Source: Xiphophorus maculatus (taxonomy: Eukaryota; Chordata; Actinopteri; Cyprinodontiformes; Poeciliidae). From it: 64,000 nt of DNA. Made by a program: the position numbers and the translations under genes. Numbering within the stretch: the stretch's first letter is position 1; each line of letters begins with the position of its first letter. This document shows positions 1 to 11,263 of this stretch, in pieces. The stretch is taken from positions 13,659,479-13,723,478 of the forward strand of contig NC_036450.1 in the NCBI RefSeq assembly GCF_002775205.1. Direction: 5' to 3'. Under the pieces are notes generated by a model, which was not told the DNA's origin, made no database searches, and saw nothing but the letters and a program-made list of their open reading frames with translations.

Positions 1-440
1 CCTACACAAAATTACCCCTATCAATAAAACTTTCTCAACCAAGTTCTAAGTTATGTTTTGTTTGGAGAATAAAATACTTTAAATAACAAACAAATTTTAA
101 GTGTTTATTCAGTGTGTCCTTTGCATATTTTGGATTGTCTCAGTAAAACAACCACGAGATTGTTAATTTTTTTTTACAGTATGTAAGCAAACAATTTAAA
201 TAAATAAAGTGCATGTTGAATTTTAATAAAATACTTACTTTTTATTGCATAGAACAACAATTTATTGTAGATAATTCATTTAGTTACAACCACGGCATTT
301 TTGTTTCAGTTACAAAGGATAGCAAAAGTTATTAAAAGCTATCAAAAAGTTTAAGTACACAATATAAGTTTTGTGTTTTTTACAGCTAAAGATTTAAATT
401 AACTTAAAGAAGATCAAAATGCAATGAGTTTTTTTTATTT
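1..440. other. AT-rich 3' flank of the GPCR gene
   Basis: No coding exon is visible here. On the minus strand this is the 3' flank and probable 3' UTR of the GPCR gene that ends at 441. A minus-strand AATAAA (plus-strand TTTATT at 241-246) is a reasonable poly(A) signal, giving a 3' UTR of roughly 200 bases. Confidence 0.4.
241..246 (-). terminator. candidate poly(A) signal of the GPCR gene
   Basis: Canonical AATAAA on the minus strand, about 195 bases past the stop codon at 441-443. AT-rich flanks make chance hexamers common, so support is moderate. Confidence 0.35.
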
Positions 441-1454
441 TTAGGAAATAGTGTGAGTTTCAATTATTTCCATTGACTTGGATCTTGACTGATTGAACCC
501 AGTCGTGTGGATATCCTCAGCCATCGCCTCCTCATACCTTGACATTACAGAGTGCTTCAGAGTTTGCTTGAAGTCATTGCCAACGAACACGTAGAGAATG
601 GGGGAGATTAAGGCATTAGCTGCTGCCAGGGTGGCCCCCACTTTTAGTCCAACCAGAAGCATCTCTATATTGTGTTCCATAAAGTTAATTTCCATGAGAC
701 AAAAGGTATGGTAGGGGACCCAGCAGAAGAAAAACGACAGGATGAGTGCCACCATGATTTTATAAGGCCTTTTAGATCGAATGGTTGAGCCTCTCAGCTT
801 CAGACCGATCACCGCGCAGCTGAACACAATAATCAAGAAAGGAACAAGAAATCCACAGAAGAACCGACCCAGTACCACAGCCTCATGACTGACATTGGAG
901 CTGTAAATCAACCGGCACTTGGTGAAGGAGTCTTGAACTGCGGTGGTTCTAAAAATGGCTGAAGGAAGCGTTAGGAGTCCAGCAAGAAGCCACATCAGGG
1001 CGACTGTTCCATAGGCTTTGTGCACCGTTCGGTGGTTGTTTGCCCACACAGGGAACAAAACAAGGACACAACGGTCAGCGCTGATTAAGACCAACAGAAA
1101 CACACTACTGTACATGTTGAGAAACAAAGCAGAGGAGATGAACTTGCACAAAAACTGGCCAAAAGGCCAGTTTGAGGTCAGAGAGTAAAAAACGTCAAAG
1201 GGCAACAGGATACAAAAAAACAAGTCCGAAAGAGCCAGGCTGATGTACCAGGTGGTGATGACTGTTCTTTTCATTTTACACCCACAGATCCATACCACTA
1301 CAGCGTTCCCAATCAGACCAAAAACTGATATGAAGATGTTGACCACAGCAAGAACATGAGTCACAGAGGCCTGGGAGAACTTTGATTGTTGCAGGACGTT
1401 TTCAGTTTCATTGATGGGAGTGTAGTCTTCATATTCAATGTAATCCAATTCCAT
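441..1454 (-). CDS. cmklr1: chemerin/chemoattractant-type GPCR (cmklr1-like)
   Basis: Class A seven-transmembrane receptor of 337 residues. The N-terminus is acidic and tyrosine-rich (YIEYEDY, residues 5-11), as in chemoattractant receptors, with an N-glycosylation sequon at N15 and another at N187 in loop 2. Visible landmarks are the TM1 GN pair (49-50), LALSD with Asp77 in TM2, Cys103 and Cys180 for the loop disulfide, DRC instead of DRY at 127-129, CWVP in TM6 (244-247) and ISPILYVF in TM7. The DRC followed by a PVWANNHR-type loop is typical of the CMKLR1/GPR1 group. The start at 1454 is chosen because a polypyrimidine-AG acceptor lies just upstream (exon begins at 1465); the open frame further upstream is intronic. 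A short intron (1466-1584) with a GTGAGT donor separates this exon from a 5' UTR exon. Position next to iscu and tmem119 supports cmklr1, but a teleost paralogue such as gpr1-like cannot be excluded. Confidence 0.8.
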   Translation of the reverse strand: MELDYIEYEDYTPINETENVLQQSKFSQASVTHVLAVVNIFISVFGLIGNAVVVWICGCKMKRTVITTWYISLALSDLFFCILLPFDVFYSLTSNWPFGQFLCKFISSALFLNMYSSVFLLVLISADRCVLVLFPVWANNHRTVHKAYGTVALMWLLAGLLTLPSAIFRTTAVQDSFTKCRLIYSSNVSHEAVVLGRFFCGFLVPFLIIVFSCAVIGLKLRGSTIRSKRPYKIMVALILSFFFCWVPYHTFCLMEINFMEHNIEMLLVGLKVGATLAAANALISPILYVFVGNDFKQTLKHSVMSRYEEAMAEDIHTTGFNQSRSKSMEIIETHTIS

Positions 1455-1465
1455 TGTTAGTTTTT

Positions 1466-1584
1466 CTAAAAGAAAAAAAATATATATAACATTCCTCAAA
1501 AACATGGTCATACATACAACACTGAAAATAAAGAGCAACTACAATCTAAAGTGTAGCTCAAAGTAGATAAAGCTAAATACTCAC
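1466..1584 (-). other. 5' UTR intron of the GPCR gene
   Basis: The minus-strand donor GTGAGTATTT sits at the 1584 end and the T-rich acceptor ending TTTTAG at the 1466 end. The intron is 119 bases. The upstream non-coding exon lies at higher coordinates, from 1585 to an undetermined start. Confidence 0.6.
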
Positions 1585-1989
1585 TTCTTGTGTGGATGTA
1601 AAAACAGACCGTAACATCTCCCTTCTGTAGTTCTCTGTGCTGAATATAACTTCTCACTTCTCTTTCTCTGAGCGTGTTGCTTAACAGTTTCAGGATTACA
1701 AGAAACGAGTAGGTTGGAAACAGTGTGGAGAGGTGTAACGCCCTGTCAGAACGATAAGCATCAGAACGCAGCTTCATTCAGCATGTTACAAAAGTGTTAA
1801 CACACGGAAACATTTTAACATTTTGTGATACCGCCACACATGTTAGGAAGTTTCTGAGACAAATTATTGCAGTGTACCAAGTAGTTGAGAAGTAGAAGGG
1901 AAATGACACCTGGTTTTGATTGTTTTTTGTTTTTTACAAAAACTGTTTTGTAAAATAAAAACAATTTAACAAAATATTAAAACACATGG

Positions 1990-2640
1990 TTTTTAATTTT
2001 GTTTACTTTCTGATGACCAATGTCACCACTCGATATCCTACTTCTCGATTTTCTCTTTGACCCTTTGGTATTTCTCAAGCTTTCTATGTTCCTTCTTCCT
2101 GAAGTTGCTTGCGATTGCAATATCTACCATGGCTGTTCTCTTTTCTAATTCGTCTACATTCACTATACCCAATTATCAGTTAATCTGCATGTCCCACACA
2201 ACCTTATTATTCTTAAACACTTTTGCTGGTCTGTCCCACATTCTTGTCCACTATTTCATCAACTTGGTTGTGGTGTTCCATGTAAGCTTTGCCTGCCAGC
2301 ATGCTATGGCCTGGTATTATGTTTTTGACTGTTTCAGGGACATCTTTGCTTGGCCCATGTCCTGGATCTTGTCTGATGTGGTAGACCTGATCCTCTTTAA
2401 CTCTGTTCCTGTGATTCTATCAGTTCCTCCATCTATAGAAATTAAGACTTGTTGGTCTTGGCCACTTTCTCAATCTGACAATGTTTTTGTTGTTTGCATT
2501 CTGAGAACACATAGTTTATTTATCTTTACTGAAGCCCACCTTTTGTCAAAGTTTTGCAGATGATGTAATTGGTTGAGATCTCTCAGGGTCACAGGCCAGC
2601 AGGGGTTCTAAGGCTCCCGCAAGACTCTCAGGTCGGCCCT
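1990..2640 (-). mobile_element. decayed LINE fragment, C-terminal end of the reverse-transcriptase polyprotein
   Basis: The minus strand still encodes recognisable pieces of the C-terminal part of a teleost non-LTR retrotransposon ORF. One is an AGKAYMEHHNQVDEIVDKNV-like stretch (about 2245-2310). Another, at 2041-2160, reads as a basic KKEHRKLEKYQ segment preceded by TAMVDIAIAS. The layout (PD..ID.A...KLEKY) resembles the restriction-like endonuclease tail of some LINE clades, but the expected PD region is lost in a small deletion around 2178-2200, and stops and frameshifts are present. The 168-codon open frame on the plus strand (2057-2563) is only its antisense shadow. The upper boundary near 2640 is approximate. 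Confidence 0.65.
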
Positions 2641-4000
2641 GGAGGAAGAGTAAAGACTTACCTTGGTATTATCCTAAACTGAATCAAACAAGAGTGACTG
2701 CAGGCAACAAGTTATCTTTACATGATGGTATAGGTCTGATATCTTTGAACAAAGACAAACAAACAGAATGGAGCGCGACTGGTTTCTGGTCAGGTGATCA
2801 CAGAAATGCTGATTTCACAGTATAGTAAGAGAATATGTTCAGTATTATCTTAACAAAAATGAGGAAGAAAAAGTCCCAATAATGTCCAGTCAAGAGAAAA
2901 CGTGATCAAGACAAGCTTGACCAAACGTGTAACAAAGTTCTGAAAGCGAAGAAACTAACCAACCAACTTGGGTTTGTTGGAAAAAGAAATCACCTAGTGG
3001 ACAGAAAAACTATACTTGCACCACGTGACAACTATTGGTATATCAAGTATTTGATCAGGCAGTGCTGTGTGTTCTTCTTTAGAGGCTTAAACGTTACCAT
3101 AGCGACCAGAGTCAGAGGTTATGGCAGTGGTCGAGACGAGAGTAGAGTAGAGCTCGTGAGTCTTAAGTTTGGTTCACACGGCACGATTTAAGGATTGTCG
3201 GCCGATTTTCCAAACCTCTGTGACCACACACGACACGAGCTGATAGAAGTCTAACAAATCTATATGAAAAAAAAAAATTGTCACAAAACTGTAACTTCTG
3301 ACAGTTTCTATGGTAAAGGGATTAGCCAATAACATCACAAAACCACTTCTAGGAAACATTTCCTCTTTTAATTTGAATTGAATGTTGGAATACATAAAAT
3401 ACAGAAAAACATTGATACACAGTTAGAAATCATACTGGCTTTCAAGCTTGAAAATACCAGTTTTGCAGGTAACATTTGTTTTGATTAGAAACTTTCGGTG
3501 AAACTGTTTTTTTCTTGCATTTGTTTTTTTTTTTTTTTTGCAGTTCAAGAGAAGCTAAACTTGTGATTTTTTACAACAGTGTCTTAGAAGGTATTTATCT
3601 TGGATTTAATAATTTGCTTTACATTTTTAAAACTTTAGAAAACCCCCATATATATTTTTTCCTATTACCCTATTACAACAGAGAATTGTGGCCACATTAA
3701 TAAAATAAAGATGATAACAACAAGACAATTCTAAAAATATAATCATAATATTACAAGAAAAAAGTCACTATGACTTTATTCTCACATTATTATAACTTTA
3801 TACACACATTATGACTGTATTCTCGTATTATTTCGATTTTATTTTCATACAATTTTATGACTTTATTCTCGTATTATTTTTATTTTCTTGGTATGGCCGT
3901 AATACGTCGTATGTAATGGCAGTACTTTGTTTCTGTAAACATTGGCACCAACAGGACTCCGTATATATATATATCCTCTGGGTGGTTTACATTAACGGAG
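2641..4000. other. intergenic stretch upstream of iscu
   Basis: No gene is visible. The stretch has a poly-T run near 3523-3539, a short (TA)n at about 3963-3974 and the low-complexity tract listed separately. The small open frames have no recognisable content and no supporting splice signals. Confidence 0.5.
3745..3890. repeat. degenerate tandem repeat (TATGACTTTATTCTCGTATTA-type units)
   Basis: Several imperfect copies of a unit containing ATGACTTTATTCTCGTATTA follow one another (copies around 3768-3790, 3808-3830 and 3855-3880). The unit is AT-rich with occasional CG. This looks like a diverged minisatellite. Confidence 0.5.
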
Positions 4001-4010
4001 CATGCGCAGT
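3999..4010 (+). promoter_or_regulatory. possible NRF1 site in the iscu promoter
   Basis: GCATGCGCA, matching the core of the NRF1 palindrome, lies about 85 bases upstream of the iscu start codon. NRF1 sites are common in promoters of nuclear genes for mitochondrial proteins. Placement and motif are seen; function is inferred. Confidence 0.35.
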
Positions 4011-4089
4011 TTGCATAAGTCCTCCCCGTTCTACCTCGGTGCCGCTCGTATCTTCTGTCCGGTAACGTTAACTGCGCCATTAGGTCAAC

Positions 4090-6854
4090 ATGGCGGGCTC
4101 TGTGGCGAAGAAGTGTCTCAGTCCTCTGTCTTTGCTCACTCGGAGGCTCTCAGCTCCTGAGTTCATCACTCAGTGCTGCTACCATAAGAAGGTAAACAGC
4201 GTCAAAGCTGCCCTCGAATGTGTCAGGTTAATGTTTACGATATGTTTACTCTTGCGTTTAGGTATAGCTGTATTGCTAACAAATAGAATGGCGCAAATAT
4301 GGAACTTTTCTTTGCTCAGAAAATTACTTGAACGTTGTTAGAAACTCGGGGAGAACCAGAGGAAAGAAGCTTACATACATATGTTGCTCATAAATGTCCC
4401 GAGTTACATCAGAGCAGCAGGAGGAGGCGTGTAACTACAGCAGAGTTATAAGTACCATGTTACAAAGCAGGGAAGGAAACTGAGGAATATACATTATTCA
4501 TTGTTTTATAGTATCTAGTTGGCAAGTTTAAAACTAGAATCAGGTCACTGATCCTCCAACCAGCTGCCCGCAGTTTTAAATGTAATTAGATCCTATTAAT
4601 ATGCTTAAGTGTCCGCGGTGTGCTGTGCTAGAAACAGCTGAATGTCAGTGTAACTGCTTGTTTCATTTACATAACAGCAACAATATTCAGATTTTCACCT
4701 TATCAATTTTGCAAAAATAAAGTGGCCACGTGTCAGTCAGAATTAGAGAGGCATTTAAAAATATAGGTGTCTTGTTTCACTTGTGATTTCTCGTTTATAT
4801 AATGTAGCTTAAGTAAAATGGGAAAAAAGTAGGGCTGCAACTATTTTAGTAATCGATCAATCTGTTGATTGTTCTGATAATTAATTGATTAATGGTATAA
4901 AAAATTGCACATTCTACAAATATTTCATTTAACCTTTTTTGTCTTTTTTATATATAATATTAGAAATACTTAAAAAGCTGCAAATAAACAAATAATTCAA
5001 TTCCCTCTTTAAATAAAAAAAATGAAAAGCATATTTTTGTGTTTGTATACTCCAGTTAATGATTCATTGATTGCTAAATTGTAACTTTGTGCAGTCAGTG
5101 AGATTAGGTTTAAATGTTGCCGTAAAACTCTACATTGCTGATATTTGAAGAAATACGTCAAAATAGTGTAAAGTAAATTCCTTCAACATATTAAGAGTTA
5201 CGTTTCCTATTTAGAGCGTTGAGATGAACTTCTGACCTCACACTTTGTTGGTCAGAGTGACTCAGCAGAAACAAAAAGTAGGAGGAAGGGACGGTTGATG
5301 GGGGACAATGATGGTTTTGTGGATAAATCTAATCCAATCCAAGTCTGTGTACTTCAGTCTCTTATGTAAAAAAAGCCAGGAAACTGGTATTTACATAACA
5401 TTCAGGAATTCTATTTTAGACATGTATTCTGAGGCAGAATGTACTTTGTGGTACTCTGGGATACTCTTCTCCCAAAATACAATTAGAGATCAGGTCACAG
5501 AATAAGCAGCAGTGGAATTGTTCTCACATTTTCTTTACATATCTCAAGGTGGTGGATCACTATGAAAACCCAAGAAATGTGGGATCACTGGACAAGAACT
5601 CCAAGAAAGTTGGAACCGGCTTGGTGGGAGCCCCGGCTTGTGGAGACGTAATGAAACTTCAGGTACTGACTTCTTGTTACAAAGAATAGAGGAGTTGAAG
5701 CTTTTTAAAATGTCAGAGGGGTACTCTAAATGTAGAGCACTAATGTATGGACTTACGTTTATAATCCTTTTGTTTAAAATTGATATTTACGTTTACAGAT
5801 TGAGGTGGATGACCAGGGGAAGATTGTGGATGCCAGGTTCAAGACCTTCGGCTGCGGCTCTGCCATCGCCTCCAGCTCTCTGGCAACTGAGTGGGTGAAA
5901 GGCAAAACAGTAAGCTAACACGTTTTACTTTTTATCTTATATGTTTTACTTTCATGGTTTCTAGGCAGTCTTGAACAGTATCAAAAATGATTTCATAATT
6001 TTCCAAATTTGGATAAGTATTGAGGAAGCAAAAGAAAAGATGGTATGGAAAAAAAGTTTTGTTTCCAGACGTCATTCCCTGTTATGTTTCCTAAAAAAAT
6101 TAAAATTGAAATGACTAAAAACCTGTGATTTTTAAAGTTGGTTTACATTTAAAAAGGATCATTCTATCTGATGAGCTACTTAATAATAAGTAAAACAAAA
6201 TACTTAAAGATCCTCTGGACAGTTAGATGCCAAAGAAAGAATTACTATTCTTTCTTTGAATAGTAATTCATTATCATCAAAGTCACATAATTAGTCCAAA
6301 ATGCAAAAAAAACCAAACAAAAAACAACCCCCAACAAAACAAGTGATGACTTGAAATTGCTTTTTTTTTTTAAAAAAAATGCTGATTATAAAATGCAACG
6401 AGGTAAAAGTTTAGTTTTTTCAACTTTCCAAAGCTTTAAGAAAACGAATGGAAAAAGAATCTGCAAATTTCAGTTTTTAGAAAAGTACAGAATTTTGAAA
6501 TGAAAAATTAGTAGGAACCCTACTAATTTGATGTCTTACACATCCGAGTTTTGTTGTTGCTTAAACGTCGTGCTTCTGTTTCAGCTGGATGAGGCTTTGG
6601 AGATTAAAAACACCGACATTGCCAAGGAGCTCAGTCTTCCACCCGTGAAACTGCACTGCTCCAGTAAGACGTTGTTGTATTTCTTTTCTCTAGCAGTGTT
6701 CTCCCAGTTCAACCTTCTGCATTCATGCACGTTTAATTGACCTTTGCCTGGTTGTCCCTCAGTGCTGGCAGAGGACGCCATCAAAGCGGCCCTTGCAGAT
6801 TATCGCCTCAAGCAGCACGACGACCAGCAGGAGGCAGTCAGGGCCAGCAACTAA
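4090..6854 (+). CDS. iscu: mitochondrial iron-sulfur cluster assembly scaffold ISCU
   Basis: Scaffold on which [2Fe-2S] clusters are built in mitochondria by the NFS1-ISD11-ACP complex with frataxin, then passed on by the HSPA9/HSCB chaperones. Five coding exons: 4090-4191, 5549-5662, 5799-5909, 6585-6663 and 6763-6854, all with GT-AG junctions and consistent phases, giving 165 residues (human 167). Residues 1 to about 30 are Arg/Lys/Ser-rich without acidic residues early on, as in a mitochondrial targeting peptide. All three cluster-binding cysteines are present: GAPACGD (Cys65, with Asp67), FGCGSA (Cys91) and LHCSML (Cys134). The LPPVK chaperone-recognition sequence is at 127-131, and Met136 after the third cysteine is the usual eukaryotic residue. 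Intron 1 (1.36 kb) contains an interspersed repeat. The 3' UTR ends near the AATAAA at 7256. Identification is secure. Confidence 0.97.
4831..5085. repeat. interspersed repeat starting AGGGCTGCAAC, in iscu intron 1
   Basis: This stretch is similar in layout to 27804-28151. Both begin AGGGCTG, continue with ATTAATTGATTAAT-type sequence, then a CACATTCTACA/GGACATTCTGCA block followed by an ATTT CATTTAA/ATTTAATCC block. Two diverged copies in one window indicate an interspersed, probably non-autonomous DNA-transposon family. Confidence 0.5.
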
Positions 6855-7255
6855 ACCGAGCTCTCCTGCTTTGAGCCGGATGCCGTCTGCTTCCCGTTCA
6901 GAAGAAGTGAAATAGCAGCAGCCCAGTACCTCTGTTTCACTTTCCAGCAGTAATTAAGACAAACGCACACTGGTCAACCCTTTGTAGAACTGTTACACAA
7001 GGCTTTCTGTGTTAGTCTCTAACCCTGTCTACTGTATGTTTCAGCCTGTCACGTAAACGCACAATGTACTATTTGGGTTGGCGGTACAAAGCTGAGCCTT
7101 ATGCTGTTTGAGATTATGTTTGGTTTTCAGATTGTGTTCAGGAGGAGTGTTTATTTTGAAAGGTGTGATTAAGGTAAAGATCTGCGCTGAAGACGGGGGT
7201 CCAGTAGTTGAAAGTGTAATTTATTATATTCACAAATGCTTCCTTGTAAGCCTGT

Positions 7256-7261
7256 AATAAA
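7256..7261 (+). terminator. poly(A) signal of iscu
   Basis: AATAAA about 400 bases past the iscu stop codon, followed by a GT/T-rich stretch. It fits a single short 3' UTR. Confidence 0.6.
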
Positions 7262-7489
7262 AATGTTTTGCATCATTATGTTTTCAGCCCAGTTTATTTT
7301 TGAAGACTCATAATTAATGGAGCTTATTGACAGATCTGCAGAAAATGCAACTTTTTCAATGCCTTGTTTCAATGGAAATGTTTATTTTTATTTATTTTAA
7401 ATGACTTACATGGTACCTAGAGAAAAAGCAAGCATTATAAATCTAACATACACATTTAAGTAACAGTAATTCTCTAAAATACTCATCCA

Positions 7490-8290
7490 TTTGAACTTTT
7501 TATTCATTTATAGAACAACAACCATAGATGTTAATACTTTTTATTGGGATTTTAATTTCTAGACTGACAAAGTAGTGCATCATCATGGAAAGAAATTGAT
7601 TCCTGATTTCAAAATCAATACTAATTCACAATGACCACAATATAAGGCATTATGGTACTTCATCGTAGGGTTGCACAATATTGTGAAAATTATTATTGTT
7701 GATAATATTTAGCCCACATATTCCTCAGCATTTTCTACAATCACAGTGCCCTTATTGTTGTTCTTAAGCTTTCCAAACTTCCTCTCCAAGATCTGTATCT
7801 TGTTGGCTGAGAGTCTCAGAATCATCTAGAATGATTTTAGCAAACAGGGCCACCTGAATGGTTGTAGGATCATAAGCATCCAAGTGGTCCTTTGTGCTGC
7901 AGTTGCACAAATTGGTGTTGCAATGAAAATTCTGCTGCAATATATTGCGTAGCTCTACTTTTCACCACAAATACAGCTGCAAAACTACCCACAGTCCCAC
8001 ACATTGTGAAATTACGCTCTGGACTTTGACTGGGCCAGTTTAAGATAGGAATATGTTTGATGTTAATCAACTCTGGCGGGACGTTTAGGGCTGTTTGAAT
8101 TCTGTTTCATCGTACTGTCCTGTATTTAGCTCCATCCATGTTTCCCTCTTCCCACAGCATGATGGTGCAACCACCAGGTGAATCTCTGTCTCAAATCCTG
8201 CAACATTTAGCAGGTTTTCTTCTGGTAATTCCCTGTTGTTGTGTCAAGCCATCCTCCCATCAACTCTGACTGGCTTACCTGTCCCTGCTG
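7490..8290 (-). mobile_element. Tc1/mariner-like transposon remnant between iscu and tmem119
   Basis: On the minus strand a fragment reads HIPILNWPSQSPERN (about 7990-8060), matching the WPSQSPDLNPIE region around the second catalytic Asp of Tc1-like transposases, with that Asp replaced. The surrounding sequence runs in the same order as the family seen at 13325-13975, in the opposite orientation. It is heavily decayed, with no intact frame and no clear terminal repeats. It fills most of the gap between the convergent iscu and tmem119 genes. Confidence 0.6.
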
Positions 8291-8370
8291 GAGAAATGCA
8301 CAGAAATGAAATAAGCTCTTAGCTTGGTAAATGGGGACTGTATACAAATACATACCAAACATTTATCATT

Positions 8371-8376
8371 TTTATT
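8371..8376 (-). terminator. candidate poly(A) signal of tmem119
   Basis: AATAAA on the minus strand, about 315 bases beyond the tmem119 stop codon. Confidence 0.45.
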
Positions 8377-8688
8377 TGAAAAAAAGAAGAAAAAAGCTTC
8401 AAAATGAACGCTCTACTTCATGTTAACGTATAAATTCAGTCTCAGTTAAGTAGACTGAAGTTTGTGGTTGAAACACACACACAAAAAAAAATACAAAAGG
8501 TTCAAGTACATGAATGCAATTACAAGACCCTTCAACATGCAGTCATAGTTTTAGTACTTTGCTAAAACGTCTTACTACTCGAGTTTACAAGATTTGTTTT
8601 CTTTACAAAATTACACAATTTTGATGAGAATGAAATGTTGCTGGAGGATCCCTGTGAATAAGTTCTTAGCTTGTCTCATTAAAGCTGA

Positions 8689-9516
8689 TTAGAAGGCCGT
8701 TTTATCCCCAGCGATCAGCTGCAGTGTAGCAGTTTCATTGTGAATGTGCAGAGACGATGGCCGGAGACTCCTTCCGGTCAGAGGCTCCTCTGAATCCCCG
8801 TCTCCCGGGTGAAGATGCTCTGGATGGTCCGACTCCAAACTTGCTGCCTCAGCTTCCCTGCTGTCGAGAAGCTCACACTGCTCCTCCTCAGGCAGCGTCG
8901 GTAGCTGCTGCTCCAGGATGCCGTGATCTGGTTTCAAGTCGTCCTCAGGACCGAGGTCTGCTGCCGTCTCACTGCTTTCTGCAGCCTGAGGACATTTAGT
9001 TGGCGTTCGTAGGCTGCTTGCAGCTCTTAAGATTTCAGCCTGTAGCTGCTTGTTGGAGTCCACTGGCTCCATTTCCAGCTCAGGAACGGCTTTGCCTTGC
9101 ACTTCGCTAAAGGGCTTGGTGCCTCCGGTCTTGTCCTGATGGTCCACATACATTTTTGAGGGGAAGGAGCAAGGGTGGTAGGAGTTCACCTTGAGCCTGC
9201 GGCTCATGAAAAACGCTCCACAGGTAATGAGGAGGGTGAGAAAGATGAGTGTGCTTGAAACAAGGACGAGGAGCATGTTCTCCTCCAGGAACTTGGTGAA
9301 CTCGCCGAGGTTTCTTTCTTCTCGTGACGGTTCTGGTGGTGTGGTTTGGTACTCAGTGGGGTGAAATCTGGGAGCGACAGAAGAATTTATGAGACTAAGC
9401 TCTTCCTCGTCTGTACTTCCCTCGAGGGAACCGTAAGGAGGTAAATGTGTGGCCAGGCTTCTGCTGATGCAAAACACCACGCACAGGCTGATGGGACGCA
9501 GGGCTCCTGGATGCAT
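8689..9516 (-). CDS. tmem119: transmembrane protein 119
   Basis: Type I single-pass membrane protein, known in mammals as an osteoblast factor and microglial marker. The 275-residue frame has a signal peptide (about residues 1-22), a short ectodomain with a sequon at N44, one membrane segment at about 81-104 (MLLVLVSSTLIFLTLLITCG), a basic stop-transfer SRRLK and a long acidic cytoplasmic tail. The juxtamembrane tail NSYHPCSFPSKMYVDHQDKTGG then FSEV, followed by a QLQAEILRAASSLRTPTK segment, is the conserved signature of TMEM119. I place the start at 9516 because a splice acceptor (ending TTCACAG, exon from 9532) lies between it and the next upstream ATG at 9546, so that upstream ATG is probably intronic. 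The whole coding sequence is in one exon, as in other vertebrates. It sits between iscu and selplg, as in human. Confidence 0.92.
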   Translation of the reverse strand: MHPGALRPISLCVVFCISRSLATHLPPYGSLEGSTDEEELSLINSSVAPRFHPTEYQTTPPEPSREERNLGEFTKFLEENMLLVLVSSTLIFLTLLITCGAFFMSRRLKVNSYHPCSFPSKMYVDHQDKTGGTKPFSEVQGKAVPELEMEPVDSNKQLQAEILRAASSLRTPTKCPQAAESSETAADLGPEDDLKPDHGILEQQLPTLPEEEQCELLDSREAEAASLESDHPEHLHPGDGDSEEPLTGRSLRPSSLHIHNETATLQLIAGDKTAF

Positions 9517-11159
9517 GGCTTCCTGTCCGGATCTGTGAAGGTCCATATGGAAAGACAGTTAATGCTGCATGGAGGCATAAATCACTTGTTGTAAACGGAG
9601 CTCTATTATCATGCGAATGACAGAATTTTAAACAACTGCACAACAAGTCTGAGTCAAAATTTTATTTTATTGTTTTCAGTAAAAAAATAGACACCTGCTT
9701 GTGAGCAATGTAGAGTTATAGCGAGACTTTAAAAGTTTATTTTTTTTTTAACAAGATAAGGCTTTTGATACTTAAATGCCTCCAAAATTGTCTGTATTGT
9801 CCGAAATGTTAGTTTTATTATATTCTCCACTGTTGAGAGTATCAATAGATTGCAATGTATTTGAAAATATAAATTCATTTAATATGTGCTGTTTAGTGAC
9901 GCGTATTACAAATGGAAATGTTTTTTAAGAGCAGTATTTGTGTGGCTATGATTGTGAATCAGTCAGAGCCACATAATTACCTAAAAAAGAAGGAACAAAA
10001 AGTTGTTATTGTCACTTTGGTCGTTATCACAATAGTAACACAAAACAATGTCATGAAACTTTAAGTCTATATTGCCCATCCCTATGCTATAGTTTGTTAC
10101 TTTTGATGAAATGGTTGGGAGAGTGCTAGAGTGATAGAGCTGCCTTCAGTGAATGAAAGCAGCTGCAATTTTCCATCAGTTTCAAGAAAGACAAATTCAG
10201 CTGTCTGGAAACATTTCTTATCACGACAAACATGAACTGTCCTGGTATAAAAAGCAAATAAACACACAGTTCTTATCAAAGGGAGGCTGTAAAGCTACGG
10301 TGTTAGAGCAGTTTGCTAGAAATGTGTGGTGGCTGTTGCCAGGGCAATCCTTGCATCCTGAATTAATTTTATGTTAGATATTTTAATACTTAATAGGTCC
10401 ACCCCCCCCCCCGATCATATTGAATAGCTGGCCCCTGAGTGCTGCTGACAGAGAGAGCTGCTCATGTTGATTGTCAATAAAATGCACCAATGTGAGCTGA
10501 AGAGACTCTACTGACGTCTCCTTTGTCAATAACTAAAGGGTTATCATGCTTTGCTATCGTTATTTAGCAATGCCAAATGGGTACATTTAGGGAAATAGCA
10601 CCTTAACAACAAGAAATGTTTTGCACAGCTTCAGGACAGCTCAAGACGCTCAACAAAAAGTTTTAAAAACGCACATTTAAGGTACAGTGAGCATGTATAA
10701 GATATTATAAATGGCATGTTACACTGGTGTTGTTTGATAAAGAGCCGAACAACAAAAAGGTATAAAAAGTCACCATATTAGGCACCTAACCACTACTACT
10801 AATATGTTAAATATTTTAATTACGAATTTATACTGTGCTAAACAGACTGTAGTCAGGTAGTTCAATTACTTTAGCAATAAAATAAATTTCTGTTGTTTTT
10901 CTGTTTTAAATAAAGAATATATGGGTTTGCATTATTTTTTTTTTCCTAATAAAACTCAGTTTTTTCACTCTTTGTTATACCATGAGAATCTCATACTGGC
11001 CCATGCTGAGTTGAAATCTTTTCTGTACAAAACACGATTTATGCATTTGCAAAAAGGACTGTCATGACTCAGAAAATGCCTTTTTGTAAGTCAGTATCAA
11101 CTTAACAAGCTTGAAACACAGCACCTTGTGTGGCACATATTTACTCTTCAAACTTTTTG

Positions 11160-11262
11160 AAAATATTTGCAATGTAAATTATTGCAAATATTTTTTGCAA
11201 TAATATTTGCAAAAAATATTTAGCAAATATTTTTTGCAAAAAAAAATTTGCAAAATATTCAT
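11160..11262. repeat. AT-rich palindromic cluster of TTGCAAATATTTTTTGCAA units
   Basis: TTGCAA and AAATATTT blocks alternate on both strands, so the stretch can fold into several overlapping hairpins. No gene overlaps it. Confidence 0.55.
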
Positions 11263-11263
11263 C

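Noticed and set aside
1455-1538. Upstream ATG extending the GPCR frame by 28 residues
   Set aside because: It lies in a short intron: a T-rich tract and AG acceptor at 1466-1467 separate it from the conserved acidic N-terminus.
2057-2563. 168-codon plus-strand open frame
   Set aside because: It is antisense to a recognisable LINE fragment on the minus strand; its hydrophobic translation is an artefact.
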